A DNA stretch of 41,324 nucleotides from IMG/VR virus record IMGVR_UViG_3300020021_000025, positions 1 to 41,324 of that record, one strand, 5' to 3'. Position 1 is the stretch's first letter. Each line of letters opens with the position of its first letter. The notes under the pieces are model-generated. The model ran no database searches. It was not told where the DNA came from and was given only the letters and a program-made list of their open reading frames with translations. Both the position numbers and the translations under genes were made by a program. Positions 29,097 to 35,622 of this stretch are shown piece by piece. This DNA comes from a virus.

Positions 29097-29275
29097 CGCG
29101 ACGCCGGCCTCGGCTCATTCGCCTTTCGCACCGCGATCTCTTCACGGTCCACTGCGACGTTGCGCGGCGCCGTGATGCCGATTCGGACCTGGTTGCCTTT
29201 TATCGCGATGACTTCGATCTGGATGTCGGCGCCGATGCGCAGCGTCTCGCCGGGTCGGCGACTCAAGATCAGCAT
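29093..29275 (-). CDS. csrA: CsrA/RsmA-type RNA-binding regulator
   Basis: A 60-residue protein that matches CsrA across its length: [15 protein letters not shown], then [12 protein letters not shown] and VAVDREEI. Leu4 and Arg44, key for RNA contact, are present, and the extra C-terminal tail NEPRPASR is short. CsrA dimers bind GGA motifs in mRNA leaders and block or activate translation. It sits in an operon of small early genes, with overlaps on both sides, and would be produced soon after induction or infection, so it may reset host or phage translation. Confidence 0.93.
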   Translation of the reverse strand: MLILSRRPGETLRIGADIQIEVIAIKGNQVRIGITAPRNVAVDREEIAVRKANEPRPASR

Positions 29276-29820
29276 GTCAATCTCCGGTGCAATGCAATGA
29301 CCCGCTGCTCGTTGCGAGCGGTGATGCGATCGCGGCGCAGCTGCAGCGCCGGCGAGCGGTAGCCCATCAACCGGGCCAATACGGCCTTGCTGAATCCTTC
29401 CTCGAGCAGCCTATCGATGAGACGCCAGGCCCTTGCCGCTCGGACCGTTGCCCCATCGGGGCGGCCTACCGCCGGCGTCACAGCCAGGATCTTTCGTTCC
29501 GTGCGGGCGCGAATATGCAGCCGCCGGCAATGACGGATCTCATGCAGCACCGAGTCGGAAATGTCGGTGACATGCCCAACAGAGCGGCGCCCGACGCCAG
29601 CACAGGCAAGCTTCAGGAGATGAGATCGAGCCGCCGCGGCGGGTACGATGCCGTTCCAATCGCCGGCGAGACGCGCAGCCTGGCGAATTCGTTCATAGTC
29701 GCTGTTCGATCGGCGGCACTTGAAACACTTGCAGCCGGCCATGTACCGCAGACGGTGGCCGTGCGGGCGCGTCGCGGCGAGCTCGCGGACGGGACGCAGG
29801 CCTCGAGCGGCGGGATTCAT
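29269..29820 (-). CDS. Zinc-pair and helix-turn-helix-like early protein
   Basis: A 183-residue basic protein. After a short start ([13 protein letters not shown]) comes [16 protein letters not shown], a motif seen in phage proteins with a CKC-x2-C metal pair. The second half carries [22 protein letters not shown], which reads like a DNA-binding helix-turn-helix. ATG 29820 was chosen as the start because it overlaps the previous gene's stop (ATGA) and the sequence upstream is Arg/Gly-rich out-of-family text. It may be a transcription regulator, but this is not established. Confidence 0.55.
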   Translation of the reverse strand: MNPAARGLRPVRELAATRPHGHRLRYMAGCKCFKCRRSNSDYERIRQAARLAGDWNGIVPAAAARSHLLKLACAGVGRRSVGHVTDISDSVLHEIRHCRRLHIRARTERKILAVTPAVGRPDGATVRAARAWRLIDRLLEEGFSKAVLARLMGYRSPALQLRRDRITARNEQRVIALHRRLTC

Positions 29821-30017
29821 ACCGCGTTCTCCATGCCGATCGCATCGATATCGTCGAGAAATTCCTCGACTTCCTCGAGCACCTCGTCCCACTCGTCGTC
29901 CGTGGTCGCTCTGCATTCGTCGGAGGGCCTCGCCTCGACGTATAGGGGATCACTCCGGCGCATCACATCGGCCACTTGGCGCAACAATTCAACTGCAGTG
30001 CGCAACTCCTCGCTCAT
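29817..30017 (-). CDS. Small acidic protein
   Basis: A 66-residue protein, helical and highly acidic in its second half (DDEWDEVLEEVEEFLDDID). Acidic proteins of this size in phage early operons often act by mimicking DNA, but no family is recognised and no such role is shown. It overlaps both neighbours by four bases. Confidence 0.6.
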   Translation of the reverse strand: MSEELRTAVELLRQVADVMRRSDPLYVEARPSDECRATTDDEWDEVLEEVEEFLDDIDAIGMENAV

Positions 30018-30253
30018 CGCGGCCTCCGGTGCTTGGCCGCATTCGGACAGGTGGCGAAGTGGGACACGTGCTTGCCTTGCGGGTGGCTCTTGGTCTGCAG
30101 GTCAAGATTCATGTCGGCCGCCTGGACCGAGGTCGCATCGACCGGATGCGGGCGCCCGGCTTCGGTTGTAAACCAAACGATCAGTGCGCCGCAGGAGCTG
30201 CAGGTCCTGATGGGCCGCCCAGCGATCGTGCGCGTCGTGGTCTCGAGGCTCAT
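30014..30253 (-). CDS. Small zinc-binding hypothetical protein
   Basis: A 79-residue protein with RTCSSCGALIVWFTTEAGRPHPVDA and, later, SHFATCPNA: a CxxC pair plus a His/Cys pair that would make one zinc site. Phage early regions often carry this kind of protein. Function unknown. Confidence 0.65.
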   Translation of the reverse strand: MSLETTTRTIAGRPIRTCSSCGALIVWFTTEAGRPHPVDATSVQAADMNLDLQTKSHPQGKHVSHFATCPNAAKHRRPR

Positions 30254-30465
30254 TGGTCAAGCACCGCTCTGATATCGAGGCAGTCGCCGCACGGCTCCTC
30301 GCGCCTGGGCACCAGCACGGTCACCACGCCCTTGCCGCCGCAGCTTTCGCACTCATTCGCTTTCTTGAGCAGGAAGTCTCGCAACTTGAAGTTCGCGCGC
30401 ACCAGCTCGTCGCGCTCGCGCTCGAGCGTGAGGATCCGGCCGTTCAAGCGATTGACATTGCTCAT
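30250..30465 (-). CDS. Coiled-coil and zinc-finger early protein
   Basis: A 71-residue protein. Residues 1-34 form a heptad-rich helix (ILTLERERDELVRANFKLRDFLL). Residues 38-62 carry CESCGGKG and CGDC, like a single DnaJ-type zinc repeat. The start ATG (30465) overlaps the stop of the preceding gene. Likely binds nucleic acid or protein through the ribbon, by inference. Confidence 0.6.
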   Translation of the reverse strand: MSNVNRLNGRILTLERERDELVRANFKLRDFLLKKANECESCGGKGVVTVLVPRREEPCGDCLDIRAVLDQ

Positions 30466-30653
30466 TCGCCGTCCGCTCCATTGGCCGCAAGCACCACGTT
30501 CCCTAGAGCGGTCAACTGCACGAGCAGCTGATCCCGGATAAGTGGATCGCCGTAATCGCCCGCGACAATGACGTTCGCGATCGCGAGCATGGCCTCGCTC
30601 GCAGCGCGCACTATGAGCGGATCCGGCGTCGGCACGAGGGCCAACCCGCTCAT
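30462..30653 (-). CDS. Small hydrophobic-helix hypothetical protein
   Basis: A 63-residue protein (starts MSGLALVPTPDPLIVRAASE) with two amphipathic, Ala/Val-rich helices. It is framed by four-base overlaps on both sides, which is the main support for its being translated. Function unknown. Confidence 0.5.
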   Translation of the reverse strand: MSGLALVPTPDPLIVRAASEAMLAIANVIVAGDYGDPLIRDQLLVQLTALGNVVLAANGADGE

Positions 30654-30859
30654 GCGTTCGACTCCCGAAAATCGCAGGCGCATCGATCGCGGTAGCAGCC
30701 GCAGCCGGGACAGACGGAGAGCGGATCGACCTTGTTCGCCACGAGCGCATCGGCCACCGCCTCGATCGCTTGAATGTCGCGCGCCGTGATGGTGCCTTGC
30801 GCCTGGACGCGCACCGGCCCGTGCTTCGTCATGACGCTCACGCAGCGGCGGCGGGTCAC
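30650..30859 (-). CDS. Small zinc-binding hypothetical protein
   Basis: A 69-residue protein from GTG 30859, which overlaps the preceding stop (GTGA). The start carries VTRRRC and the ending has CPGCGCYRDRCAC, a four-cysteine cluster suited to one zinc ion. The middle is helical. An alternative ATG lies nine codons in. Function unknown. Confidence 0.55.
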   Translation of the reverse strand: MTRRRCVSVMTKHGPVRVQAQGTITARDIQAIEAVADALVANKVDPLSVCPGCGCYRDRCACDFRESNA

Positions 30860-30996
30860 GCGCCATCCCATCCAATGGCAAGGCGGCGCCACGGACGCCA
30901 CTTCCAGTAGTCGCCGCGCATGTAACAGACGCGGATCCAGACGCGCCCCAATTGCGCCTCGTAGCAGGTGGCGCCTTTGAATGCGACGGCGATCAT
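30856..30996 (-). CDS. Very small basic protein
   Basis: A 46-residue protein (MIAVAFKGATCYEAQLGRVWIRV) ending in an aromatic, basic stretch (YWKWRPWRRLAIGW). Both ends are joined to neighbours by four-base overlaps (ATGA upstream with the ATPase, GTGA downstream), which is the evidence that it is a gene. Function unknown. Confidence 0.5.
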   Translation of the reverse strand: MIAVAFKGATCYEAQLGRVWIRVCYMRGDYWKWRPWRRLAIGWDGA

Positions 30997-32105
30997 GAAG
31001 ATGATTGCTCCTCGATCCAGGTCAGTGCCTCCGCGTAGAGTTGCGATGGCAATTCCTCGATACGGCCGATCTCGTATTTGGCGAGGAATAGCGATGCATC
31101 GATTCCCTCCTCGTTCAACTTGTCGTGAACCACCGTGGCCTGATCCACCTTGATCATTGCAGCCGGTGCGAGCCTCAGCTGCGCGGCCTCGGAGGCCTCC
31201 TTGAGGCGCTGCTTGTCCGCCCCGGGGAGTTTCTTCCAGAGCGCACCGCGCCTCGCCTCGAGCGCCGGAAGTTCACCGGTCACCGCTTTCACATAGTCGG
31301 CGATGAGCGCATCCACGTCCGCATTGCCCTTGACGCCGCCAGCTGCCCAGCGGGCGAGGTCCTCGCCGACTTGCTCCGTGAGCTGCGAGCTCTCGGGCTT
31401 GGCGAACAATTCCCGAAACTGCAGCGGCAGTTTCACCATGGCGCGCTCGGCCGGCATCTCTGGCGTCCAGGTCGGCCGCCCTTCGGATCCCGGCAAGAGC
31501 AGCGCCTGCAGCACCATCTCGTACATGAACTCATCGCCGCAGATCGGCTGCCAGCCGAGCTGCTCAGGATCCTTGCCCGGGCGCACCTTGATCTTCTCCT
31601 TGGCGCGATAGGTCATGAGGAGGTTGACATTGAGCTGCAGCATCTCGTTGATGAGCCGCCGGCGCGCCTGCTTGGGCGGATTCCACGCCGCCATCTGCGC
31701 CTTTTCCTTGGACACCTTCCACAGCGCCGCCAGCCGTTCGGTCTCGCGCTCGTGCCATTCGAGCACGCCCCCAGGGCCTTCGTGCTCGTGGCTCATCGAG
31801 TCGATAACGATGGTCTTCGCCCCGCGCCGCGCGCAAAAGCGAATCGCCTCGAGGTAGTCGTCCGGCGAAAAGGGCGCACCAAAGCGCATGTGGTTGAACT
31901 TGAATTTATCCGCGTAGTAGAGCGCGCGGCCATTCTCGGTATCGATGAAGTCGATATCGCCGCCGACAACACGCTGGATGCCGCTTGCAATGCGCAGAGC
32001 GGAGAACGTCTTGCCGCTCGAGGATGGACCAACCAGCCCGATCAGCAGGCCAACGGTCTTGCGGACCGCGGGCGCGATTTCAAATTGTCGCGGTTGTGCG
32101 CTCAT
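30993..32105 (-). CDS. RecA-like ATPase, Sak4-type annealing/recombination protein
   Basis: A 370-residue protein. Walker A GPSSSGKT is at residues 26-33 and Walker B TIVIDSMS at about 98-105, in a RecA-type core, with QLNVNLLMTYRAKEKIKV after. The C-terminal 110 residues are helical and variable. Phage ATPases with this plan (AAA_24, Sak4) assist single-strand annealing and strand exchange. It is directly downstream of an exonuclease gene with a four-base overlap, a classical recombination pair. It likely replaces RecA for phage repair and replication. Confidence 0.8.
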   Translation of the reverse strand: MSAQPRQFEIAPAVRKTVGLLIGLVGPSSSGKTFSALRIASGIQRVVGGDIDFIDTENGRALYYADKFKFNHMRFGAPFSPDDYLEAIRFCARRGAKTIVIDSMSHEHEGPGGVLEWHERETERLAALWKVSKEKAQMAAWNPPKQARRRLINEMLQLNVNLLMTYRAKEKIKVRPGKDPEQLGWQPICGDEFMYEMVLQALLLPGSEGRPTWTPEMPAERAMVKLPLQFRELFAKPESSQLTEQVGEDLARWAAGGVKGNADVDALIADYVKAVTGELPALEARRGALWKKLPGADKQRLKEASEAAQLRLAPAAMIKVDQATVVHDKLNEEGIDASLFLAKYEIGRIEELPSQLYAEALTWIEEQSSS

Positions 32106-32965
32106 GCTGCTTCATCTCCTAGTTCTTGCGATATGACCCATTGCGGCGGAATTAAGGTGATCGCGCCGTCGGCGTATCCCGGCCACGGAAAACTACCTTC
32201 CGTCAAAAGTTTGTCCCACAGGGCGAGCGCGCGATTCCAGCGTCGCTGACCAATCTCCTCGTGATGCCCGTCGAGCCGCGCGGCGACGACCTCGTAGGGC
32301 GGCTCGATCTCGCAGAACAGGAACACGAAGTCGCTGCGCCCTAATGCTTCAGGGACGAGCTGCTCGTAAGCTCGGGTATAGGCGACCTTTTGCATGTCGT
32401 ACCCGTACTCGACGATGCAGCGGGCGATGTCTTTCGGATTCGCCGATCGCACCTTCTTGACGTCGTAGATGACATGATCCGCGCGGACCTGGTCCATGCG
32501 ACAGCGACACAGAACCTCCCGGTCGCGCTTCCACTGATCGGTATAGTCGGTGAACTCGATGGCGAGCTCCGAACGGCCGCCGAACGGAAAGCCCTGGTCA
32601 GCGGCGTTTTTGTAGATTCGCTCAGCCGCCTTCATCAGCTTCTCGAAATTGTGCCCAAGAATCGGGATCTTGCCGCCGGCGACGATGACATCCCGCGCCT
32701 CCTTCGCCGCCTTGGTGCGCCAGTCATCCGCGACGACCATCTCAAACTCGGCGCCCGCGCCCAGGAGCAACTTATGCAGGATCGCCCCTTCGTCCATGGC
32801 CTTCGTGCTGGTGCGCTCCTTGCCCCCAAGCCTGGGATGTTCGAGCCACGCATGGCGCGGCGATTGGGTGATGAGCGTATGGGCGATCGACTGCGAGAGC
32901 GAGGGCGACGCGCAGGGGTCCGCGTGATACGCCGACTCGGTAACATCCAAGATGCGCGCTGCCAT
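32102..32965 (-). CDS. PD-(D/E)XK exonuclease (RecE/YqaJ-type)
   Basis: A 287-residue protein. The N-terminal part has SPSLSQSIAHTLITQSPRHAW and MDEGAILHKLLLG, both typical of phage-type exonucleases. The active core is RMDQVRADHVIYDVKK, with Asp158 and Asp168-x-Lys170 as metal ligands. It should chew one strand of double-stranded ends to leave 3' overhangs for the adjacent ATPase. Expressed from the leftward early promoter. The family is clear; the exact polarity is not. Confidence 0.8.
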   Translation of the reverse strand: MAARILDVTESAYHADPCASPSLSQSIAHTLITQSPRHAWLEHPRLGGKERTSTKAMDEGAILHKLLLGAGAEFEMVVADDWRTKAAKEARDVIVAGGKIPILGHNFEKLMKAAERIYKNAADQGFPFGGRSELAIEFTDYTDQWKRDREVLCRCRMDQVRADHVIYDVKKVRSANPKDIARCIVEYGYDMQKVAYTRAYEQLVPEALGRSDFVFLFCEIEPPYEVVAARLDGHHEEIGQRRWNRALALWDKLLTEGSFPWPGYADGAITLIPPQWVISQELGDEAA

Positions 32966-32981
32966 TGGAATTCCTTCGGGA

Positions 32982-33179
32982 TCAGTCGGCTTGGCGGCGC
33001 AGAAACGCCGGCGTGGTGAAGTCGTAGACGCTCAAGGGCAGCTCGCGCTTCGCATGCTCGATGGTGAAGACGTTCGGCGTGACCGTGCTCGAGAGCGTGA
33101 GGCCGGTGTGCACCAGGGCGCGCTCAAGGTCCTGCACGGTGACGCCGGCTCCCAGCATGATGGCGATGCGCTGGCTCAC
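32982..33179 (-). CDS. Small hypothetical protein
   Basis: A 65-residue protein from GTG 33179, overlapping the stop of the upstream gene (GTGA). The text VSQRIAIMLGAGVTVQDLERALVHTGLTLSS is consistent with a helix-turn-helix. No family is recognised. Sixteen bases separate it from the exonuclease. Confidence 0.5.
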   Translation of the reverse strand: MSQRIAIMLGAGVTVQDLERALVHTGLTLSSTVTPNVFTIEHAKRELPLSVYDFTTPAFLRRQAD

Positions 33180-33361
33180 AGGGTGCGGCTCTTCTTGGTG
33201 CCGCGAAACGCCGTCAGGTTCCACTTGCGCATGTCGTGGTCGCGGATCGTCAGATCGCGTTTGTCGCGCCACACGATATAGCGGCCGATGAGCTTATCGA
33301 CCAAGAGGCTGACGATGACGAAGGCACAGAGGATGCCGATGACCCAGACGATGGCGGTCAC
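33176..33361 (-). CDS. Single-pass membrane protein
   Basis: A 61-residue protein from GTG 33361 with one N-terminal membrane segment (AIVWVIGILCAFVIVSLLV) followed by a positively charged tail (YIVWRDKRDLTIRDHDMRK). The positive side points to the cytoplasm by the positive-inside rule. Function unknown. Confidence 0.55.
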   Translation of the reverse strand: MTAIVWVIGILCAFVIVSLLVDKLIGRYIVWRDKRDLTIRDHDMRKWNLTAFRGTKKSRTL

Positions 33362-33579
33362 GGCGACACCACAAATTCGCCGTTCGACAAATCGATGCCG
33401 TAATAGCCCGGGATTTCCGGCAATCCCTGTGCGAGCGCTGCTTTGTGCGCAGCTTCTAGTGGATCATCGAACATTGGCTTGCCGCCAGATAAATACATGA
33501 CCGGCGCGTTCACGCAGGCTTTGATGTCCCTGATCTGGTCGGGGGTTGCGAATACGCCCAAGCATTTGAAGGCGCTCAT
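33358..33579 (-). CDS. Small hypothetical protein
   Basis: A 73-residue protein (MSAFKCLGVFATPDQIRDIKACVNAP) with one Cys pair separated by 16 residues and a C-terminal stretch IPGYYGIDLSNGEFVVSP. Its ATG overlaps the stop of the preceding gene. No family is recognised. Confidence 0.55.
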   Translation of the reverse strand: MSAFKCLGVFATPDQIRDIKACVNAPVMYLSGGKPMFDDPLEAAHKAALAQGLPEIPGYYGIDLSNGEFVVSP

Positions 33580-33743
33580 GACTGCATCCCGGGATCGATG
33601 TCGACGGAAACGATGACGCCGCGGCGGTACTCGGTGACGCGCGAGCCGGCGAGATACGGCTCGTCAATGAAATAGTGGCGGCCGGCGTGACGCGTTTGAC
33701 GGCGCGCGCGGTACGCGGCGCTGCGAATTCGACGGCGGCTCAC
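33576..33743 (-). CDS. Small basic protein, paralog of the antisense cassette gene
   Basis: A 55-residue protein from GTG 33743. Its start MSRRRIRSAAYRARRQ matches that of the antisense gene at 2617-2862, while the C-terminal part (HYFIDEPYLAGSRVTEYRRG) differs. Both ends overlap neighbouring genes by four bases. It is one of the first genes transcribed from the leftward early promoter. The Arg-rich first 18 residues may bind nucleic acid. Confidence 0.55.
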   Translation of the reverse strand: MSRRRIRSAAYRARRQTRHAGRHYFIDEPYLAGSRVTEYRRGVIVSVDIDPGMQS

Positions 33744-34078
33744 GACTGCACCCCTGCATTCGCGAGCACGGCAGCCACCGCCTCATCGTCCTCGCGCAAG
33801 GCTTGTGGCGTTTTCCACAAGTGCGGACGCATCCACATCCATTGGCGGACGCCGGGATCGACCAGTCGCAGCAGAATATTAATATCGACCGAACGCATGT
33901 AAGCCTCGCGTTCCTCTGGCGTCAGCTTCAATCGTGCCCCACTGATGGGAAGCATCCAGCAATTGACGCGGCAATACACCATCGCCAATTCCCGCTCGAG
34001 ATCATTGCGCGGCTCGATTTCAGCCTGCTTGTTGTCCATCAACAGCCGGTCCGCCTGGTCGATGAGAGAGCGAGCCAT
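33740..34078 (-). CDS. Helical hypothetical early protein
   Basis: A 112-residue protein starting at ATG 34078 (MARSLIDQADRLLMDNKQAEI), with AAGGAG nine bases upstream. The middle includes RVNCWMLPISGARLKLTPEE and a Met/Trp-rich stretch (RQWMWMRPHLWK). It overlaps the next gene and the tiny upstream gene, so the chain is translationally coupled. Function unknown. Confidence 0.55.
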   Translation of the reverse strand: MARSLIDQADRLLMDNKQAEIEPRNDLERELAMVYCRVNCWMLPISGARLKLTPEEREAYMRSVDINILLRLVDPGVRQWMWMRPHLWKTPQALREDDEAVAAVLANAGVQS

Positions 34079-34164
34079 CAGTGCAAACTCCTTGCGACGA
34101 TCCAGCCCCACATGAAGAGGTCGACGTTCAAGAGCACGAACTCTGGGAGGCCGAAGCGCTTCAT
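34078..34164 (-). CDS. Tiny membrane-like peptide
   Basis: A 28-residue frame (MKRFGLPEFVLLNVDLFMWG) with a hydrophobic middle; its stop TGA shares bases with the ATG of the next gene (TGATG). The AAGGAG that serves the next gene lies inside it. Short length makes this uncertain. Confidence 0.35.
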   Translation of the reverse strand: MKRFGLPEFVLLNVDLFMWGWIVARSLH

Positions 34165-34167
34165 CAC

Positions 34168-34305
34168 TTAGCCCACCTTGACGATCGACACCGAGCAGTC
34201 GCGGCAGGCCGAGAGCCGAAAGCCCTTCAGCGTCTCTTTCGTGACCGTCGCGCGCAGCACGTGGCCATCGGGATAGGTGATGGTGACGGTGTAATGCGCG
34301 TTCAC
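34168..34305 (-). CDS. Small hypothetical protein
   Basis: A 45-residue protein from GTG 34305, overlapping the stop of the first operon gene (GTGA). The text VNAHYTVTITYPDGHVLRATV suggests a small strand-rich fold. Two Cys (CRDC) sit near the end. Function unknown. Confidence 0.5.
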   Translation of the reverse strand: MNAHYTVTITYPDGHVLRATVTKETLKGFRLSACRDCSVSIVKVG

Positions 34306-34445
34306 AGCGTCACGCTTAAGAGGTAGGCCGAGAACGCCAGCACGATGCCGAAGCAGACGGCGAATTCCACCTGGAAGGGGACGGGGTAGGTCGAGATCAC
34401 CTGGTCGCGGTTGGCGCGGCGGGCGTTGTTGAGGTCGAGGTTCAT
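34302..34445 (-). CDS. First gene of the leftward early operon, membrane protein
   Basis: A 47-residue protein starting MNLDLNNARRANRDQVI with a C-terminal membrane segment (FAVCFGIVLAFSAYLLSVTL). GGAG precedes the ATG at 34445. Its start lies 30 bases from the -10 of the leftward promoter. Being the first gene it would be the earliest expressed after induction. Confidence 0.55.
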   Translation of the reverse strand: MNLDLNNARRANRDQVISTYPVPFQVEFAVCFGIVLAFSAYLLSVTL

Positions 34446-34474
34446 GGGGCACACACTCCGTTGCAAGTGAGGCA

Positions 34475-34504
34475 ATATTACGGTACGCCGTAAAAGATTG
34501 TCAA
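34475..34504 (-). promoter_or_regulatory. Leftward early promoter (PL-like)
   Basis: On the minus strand, TTGACA (34499-34504) is followed after 18 bases by TAATAT (34475-34480), close to the sigma-70 consensus. It would read the whole leftward operon. Operator repeats overlap both hexamers, so repressor bound there should block RNA polymerase. Confidence 0.8.
34478..34493. promoter_or_regulatory. Left operator site 1
   Basis: TTACGGTACGCCGTAA is a perfect inverted repeat of TTACGG about a four-base centre. It sits in the spacer of the leftward promoter and overlaps its -10 by three bases. Confidence 0.75.
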
Positions 34505-34517
34505 CGGAATTCCGTAG
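34502..34517. promoter_or_regulatory. Left operator site 2
   Basis: CAACGGAATTCCGTAG contains the perfect palindrome ACGGAATTCCGT. It overlaps the -35 of the leftward promoter by three bases, and its centre is 24 bases from site 1. Confidence 0.7.
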
Positions 34518-34580
34518 TGTGGGAGGTGGGTCACATTTCCGGCCGAATAATCCGTGAATGAGAGCCCAGGCACGGCCCTG

Positions 34581-34596
34581 CTACGGAACGCCGGAT
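34581..34596. promoter_or_regulatory. Possible outlying operator near a rightward promoter
   Basis: CTACGGAACGCCGGAT keeps most of the operator pattern. Directly after it, TATATT (34596-34601) could be the -10 for the 34648 gene, so the repressor may control that gene. The right half-site is imperfect. Confidence 0.35.
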
Positions 34597-34647
34597 ATAT
34601 TAAGTCGCAGTCGAGATGGGAGTTTTCAACCGTTCAAGGAGTGATCG

Positions 34648-34884
34648 ATGGCCCACGTAATCTGTTCGAATTGCGGATCGACCGCGAAACCCAAGACCAA
34701 GACAAAAGGCAGCATCCTGATTGAGCTGATCCTTTGGTGCATGATGCTGTTGCCCGGGCTGATCTACAGCATTTGGCGACTGACCACGCGAGCGGAAGTG
34801 TGCCGCGTATGTGAGGCTCCAGGATTGGTGCCGCTCAATTCACCAGTTGGGCGAGAGCTCACGAACAAGTACGCCAAGGCATAG
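34648..34884 (+). CDS. Zinc-pair membrane protein in the immunity region
   Basis: A 78-residue protein. N-terminal CSNCGS and later CRVCEA would make a split zinc site around a membrane segment (ILIELILWCMMLLPGLIYSIW, residues 24-44). AAGGAG precedes the ATG. It is transcribed towards the repressor gene from the opposite strand. Position inside the immunity region points to expression in lysogens, possibly in exclusion of other phages. This is inference. Confidence 0.65.
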   Translation: MAHVICSNCGSTAKPKTKTKGSILIELILWCMMLLPGLIYSIWRLTTRAEVCRVCEAPGLVPLNSPVGRELTNKYAKA

Positions 34885-34896
34885 GGACCAAATCCG

Positions 34897-35151
34897 ATGC
34901 GTATCCTCTTCGTTACGATCGCCGCGATCGCCATATCCGGTTGCGCCATCACCAGTAGCTATAGCCGTGGGCCGAATGGCGGCTCGGTCCACATGATCGA
35001 CGGCATGAGCGCGGGAGTCGCGTATCGCAAGGCCGATCAGATGTGCCCCACTGGATATACGATCTTGTCGACCCAAGGGCAGACCTCCGTGATGGATTAC
35101 ATCATGACGGTCGAGTGCAAGCTGCCTGGCGATCAGGTTGCGAGTCGATAG
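34897..35151 (+). CDS. Small lipoprotein in the immunity region
   Basis: An 84-residue protein with a lipoprotein signal (MRILFVTIAAIAISGCAITS; lipobox ISG-C16). The mature part has two further Cys (MCPTGYTILS, VECKLPG). It starts 12 bases after the preceding membrane-protein gene, so the two are probably cotranscribed. Lipoproteins made by prophages often modify the envelope or block superinfection. The function here is not shown. Confidence 0.7.
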   Translation: MRILFVTIAAIAISGCAITSSYSRGPNGGSVHMIDGMSAGVAYRKADQMCPTGYTILSTQGQTSVMDYIMTVECKLPGDQVASR

Positions 35152-35199
35152 CCGATTACTTGCGCTTCCAGAAGGCGTCGTCCGCCAGCCAGATAACGT

Positions 35200-35583
35200 T
35201 CACCCCGCCTTTTTTTTAATTTGAGGGGTACGCGATCTTGATCGCTCGAGCTGCTCGACGAATCCCAGCACCGCGGCCTCGATCGCGCCGCGGTCTTTCG
35301 TCGATAGATTGTCGAACCTGGAGCGCTCGAATTTGAAGGGCCAGCCGGATTGGATAGGTTGATCTGGTGCTGTCATGTCTTCCGGTACTCCCTTACCGTA
35401 TTCCAAATAGTGAACATTGACCCGAAGCACCGCGGCAATGACATGCAGCTTCTTGGTGCTCTTCGAGTCTCCGCGCTCCAAATCATAAATCGTTGACGGC
35501 CGTAATCCAACCCGTTCGGCAAGGTGCTCGACGGTCATTTTGCGCCTCTCGCGCCATTCTTTTACCCGATCCCCGATCGTCAC
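35200..35583 (-). CDS. Lysogenic repressor, HTH-type without peptidase domain
   Basis: A 127-residue protein from GTG 35583 (VTIGDRVKEWRERRKMTVEHLAERVG). Residues 1-65 form an HTH_3 domain with recognition-helix text LRPSTIYDLERG. The rest is a short helical part ending with NLSTKDRGAIEAAVLGFVEQL, suited to dimerisation. No S24 self-cleavage domain is present, so induction by the RecA route is not expected from the protein itself. It lies divergent to a Cro-like gene, with three operators between. The open frame extends upstream, but that part overlaps the operators. Confidence 0.8.
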   Translation of the reverse strand: MTIGDRVKEWRERRKMTVEHLAERVGLRPSTIYDLERGDSKSTKKLHVIAAVLRVNVHYLEYGKGVPEDMTAPDQPIQSGWPFKFERSRFDNLSTKDRGAIEAAVLGFVEQLERSRSRTPQIKKKAG

Positions 35584-35587
35584 GCGG

Positions 35588-35593
35588 ATATTA
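35588..35593 (-). promoter_or_regulatory. Repressor maintenance promoter -10 (leaderless mRNA)
   Basis: TAATAT on the minus strand lies four bases upstream of the repressor GTG (35583-35581), so transcription would begin at or within the start codon and give a leaderless mRNA, as for lambda cI from PRM. No good -35 is seen at the usual spacing, suggesting activation. Confidence 0.55.
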
Positions 35594-35609
35594 AAACGGA
35601 TTTCCGTAA
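35594..35609. promoter_or_regulatory. Right operator site 3
   Basis: AAACGGATTTCCGTAA matches the operator pattern with one mismatched arm. It lies next to the repressor promoter -10 and overlaps site 2 by three bases. Confidence 0.6.
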
Positions 35610-35622
35610 CGGAATGCCGTTG
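35607..35622. promoter_or_regulatory. Right operator site 2
   Basis: TAACGGAATGCCGTTG matches the operator pattern. It overlaps the -35 of the rightward promoter by three bases, and its centre is 24 bases from site 1. Confidence 0.65.

Noticed and set aside
31125-32249. Rightward 374-residue frame opposite the ATPase
   Set aside because: Antisense to the Walker-motif ATPase and exonuclease. The text is His/Arg/Leu-rich with no recognisable domain.
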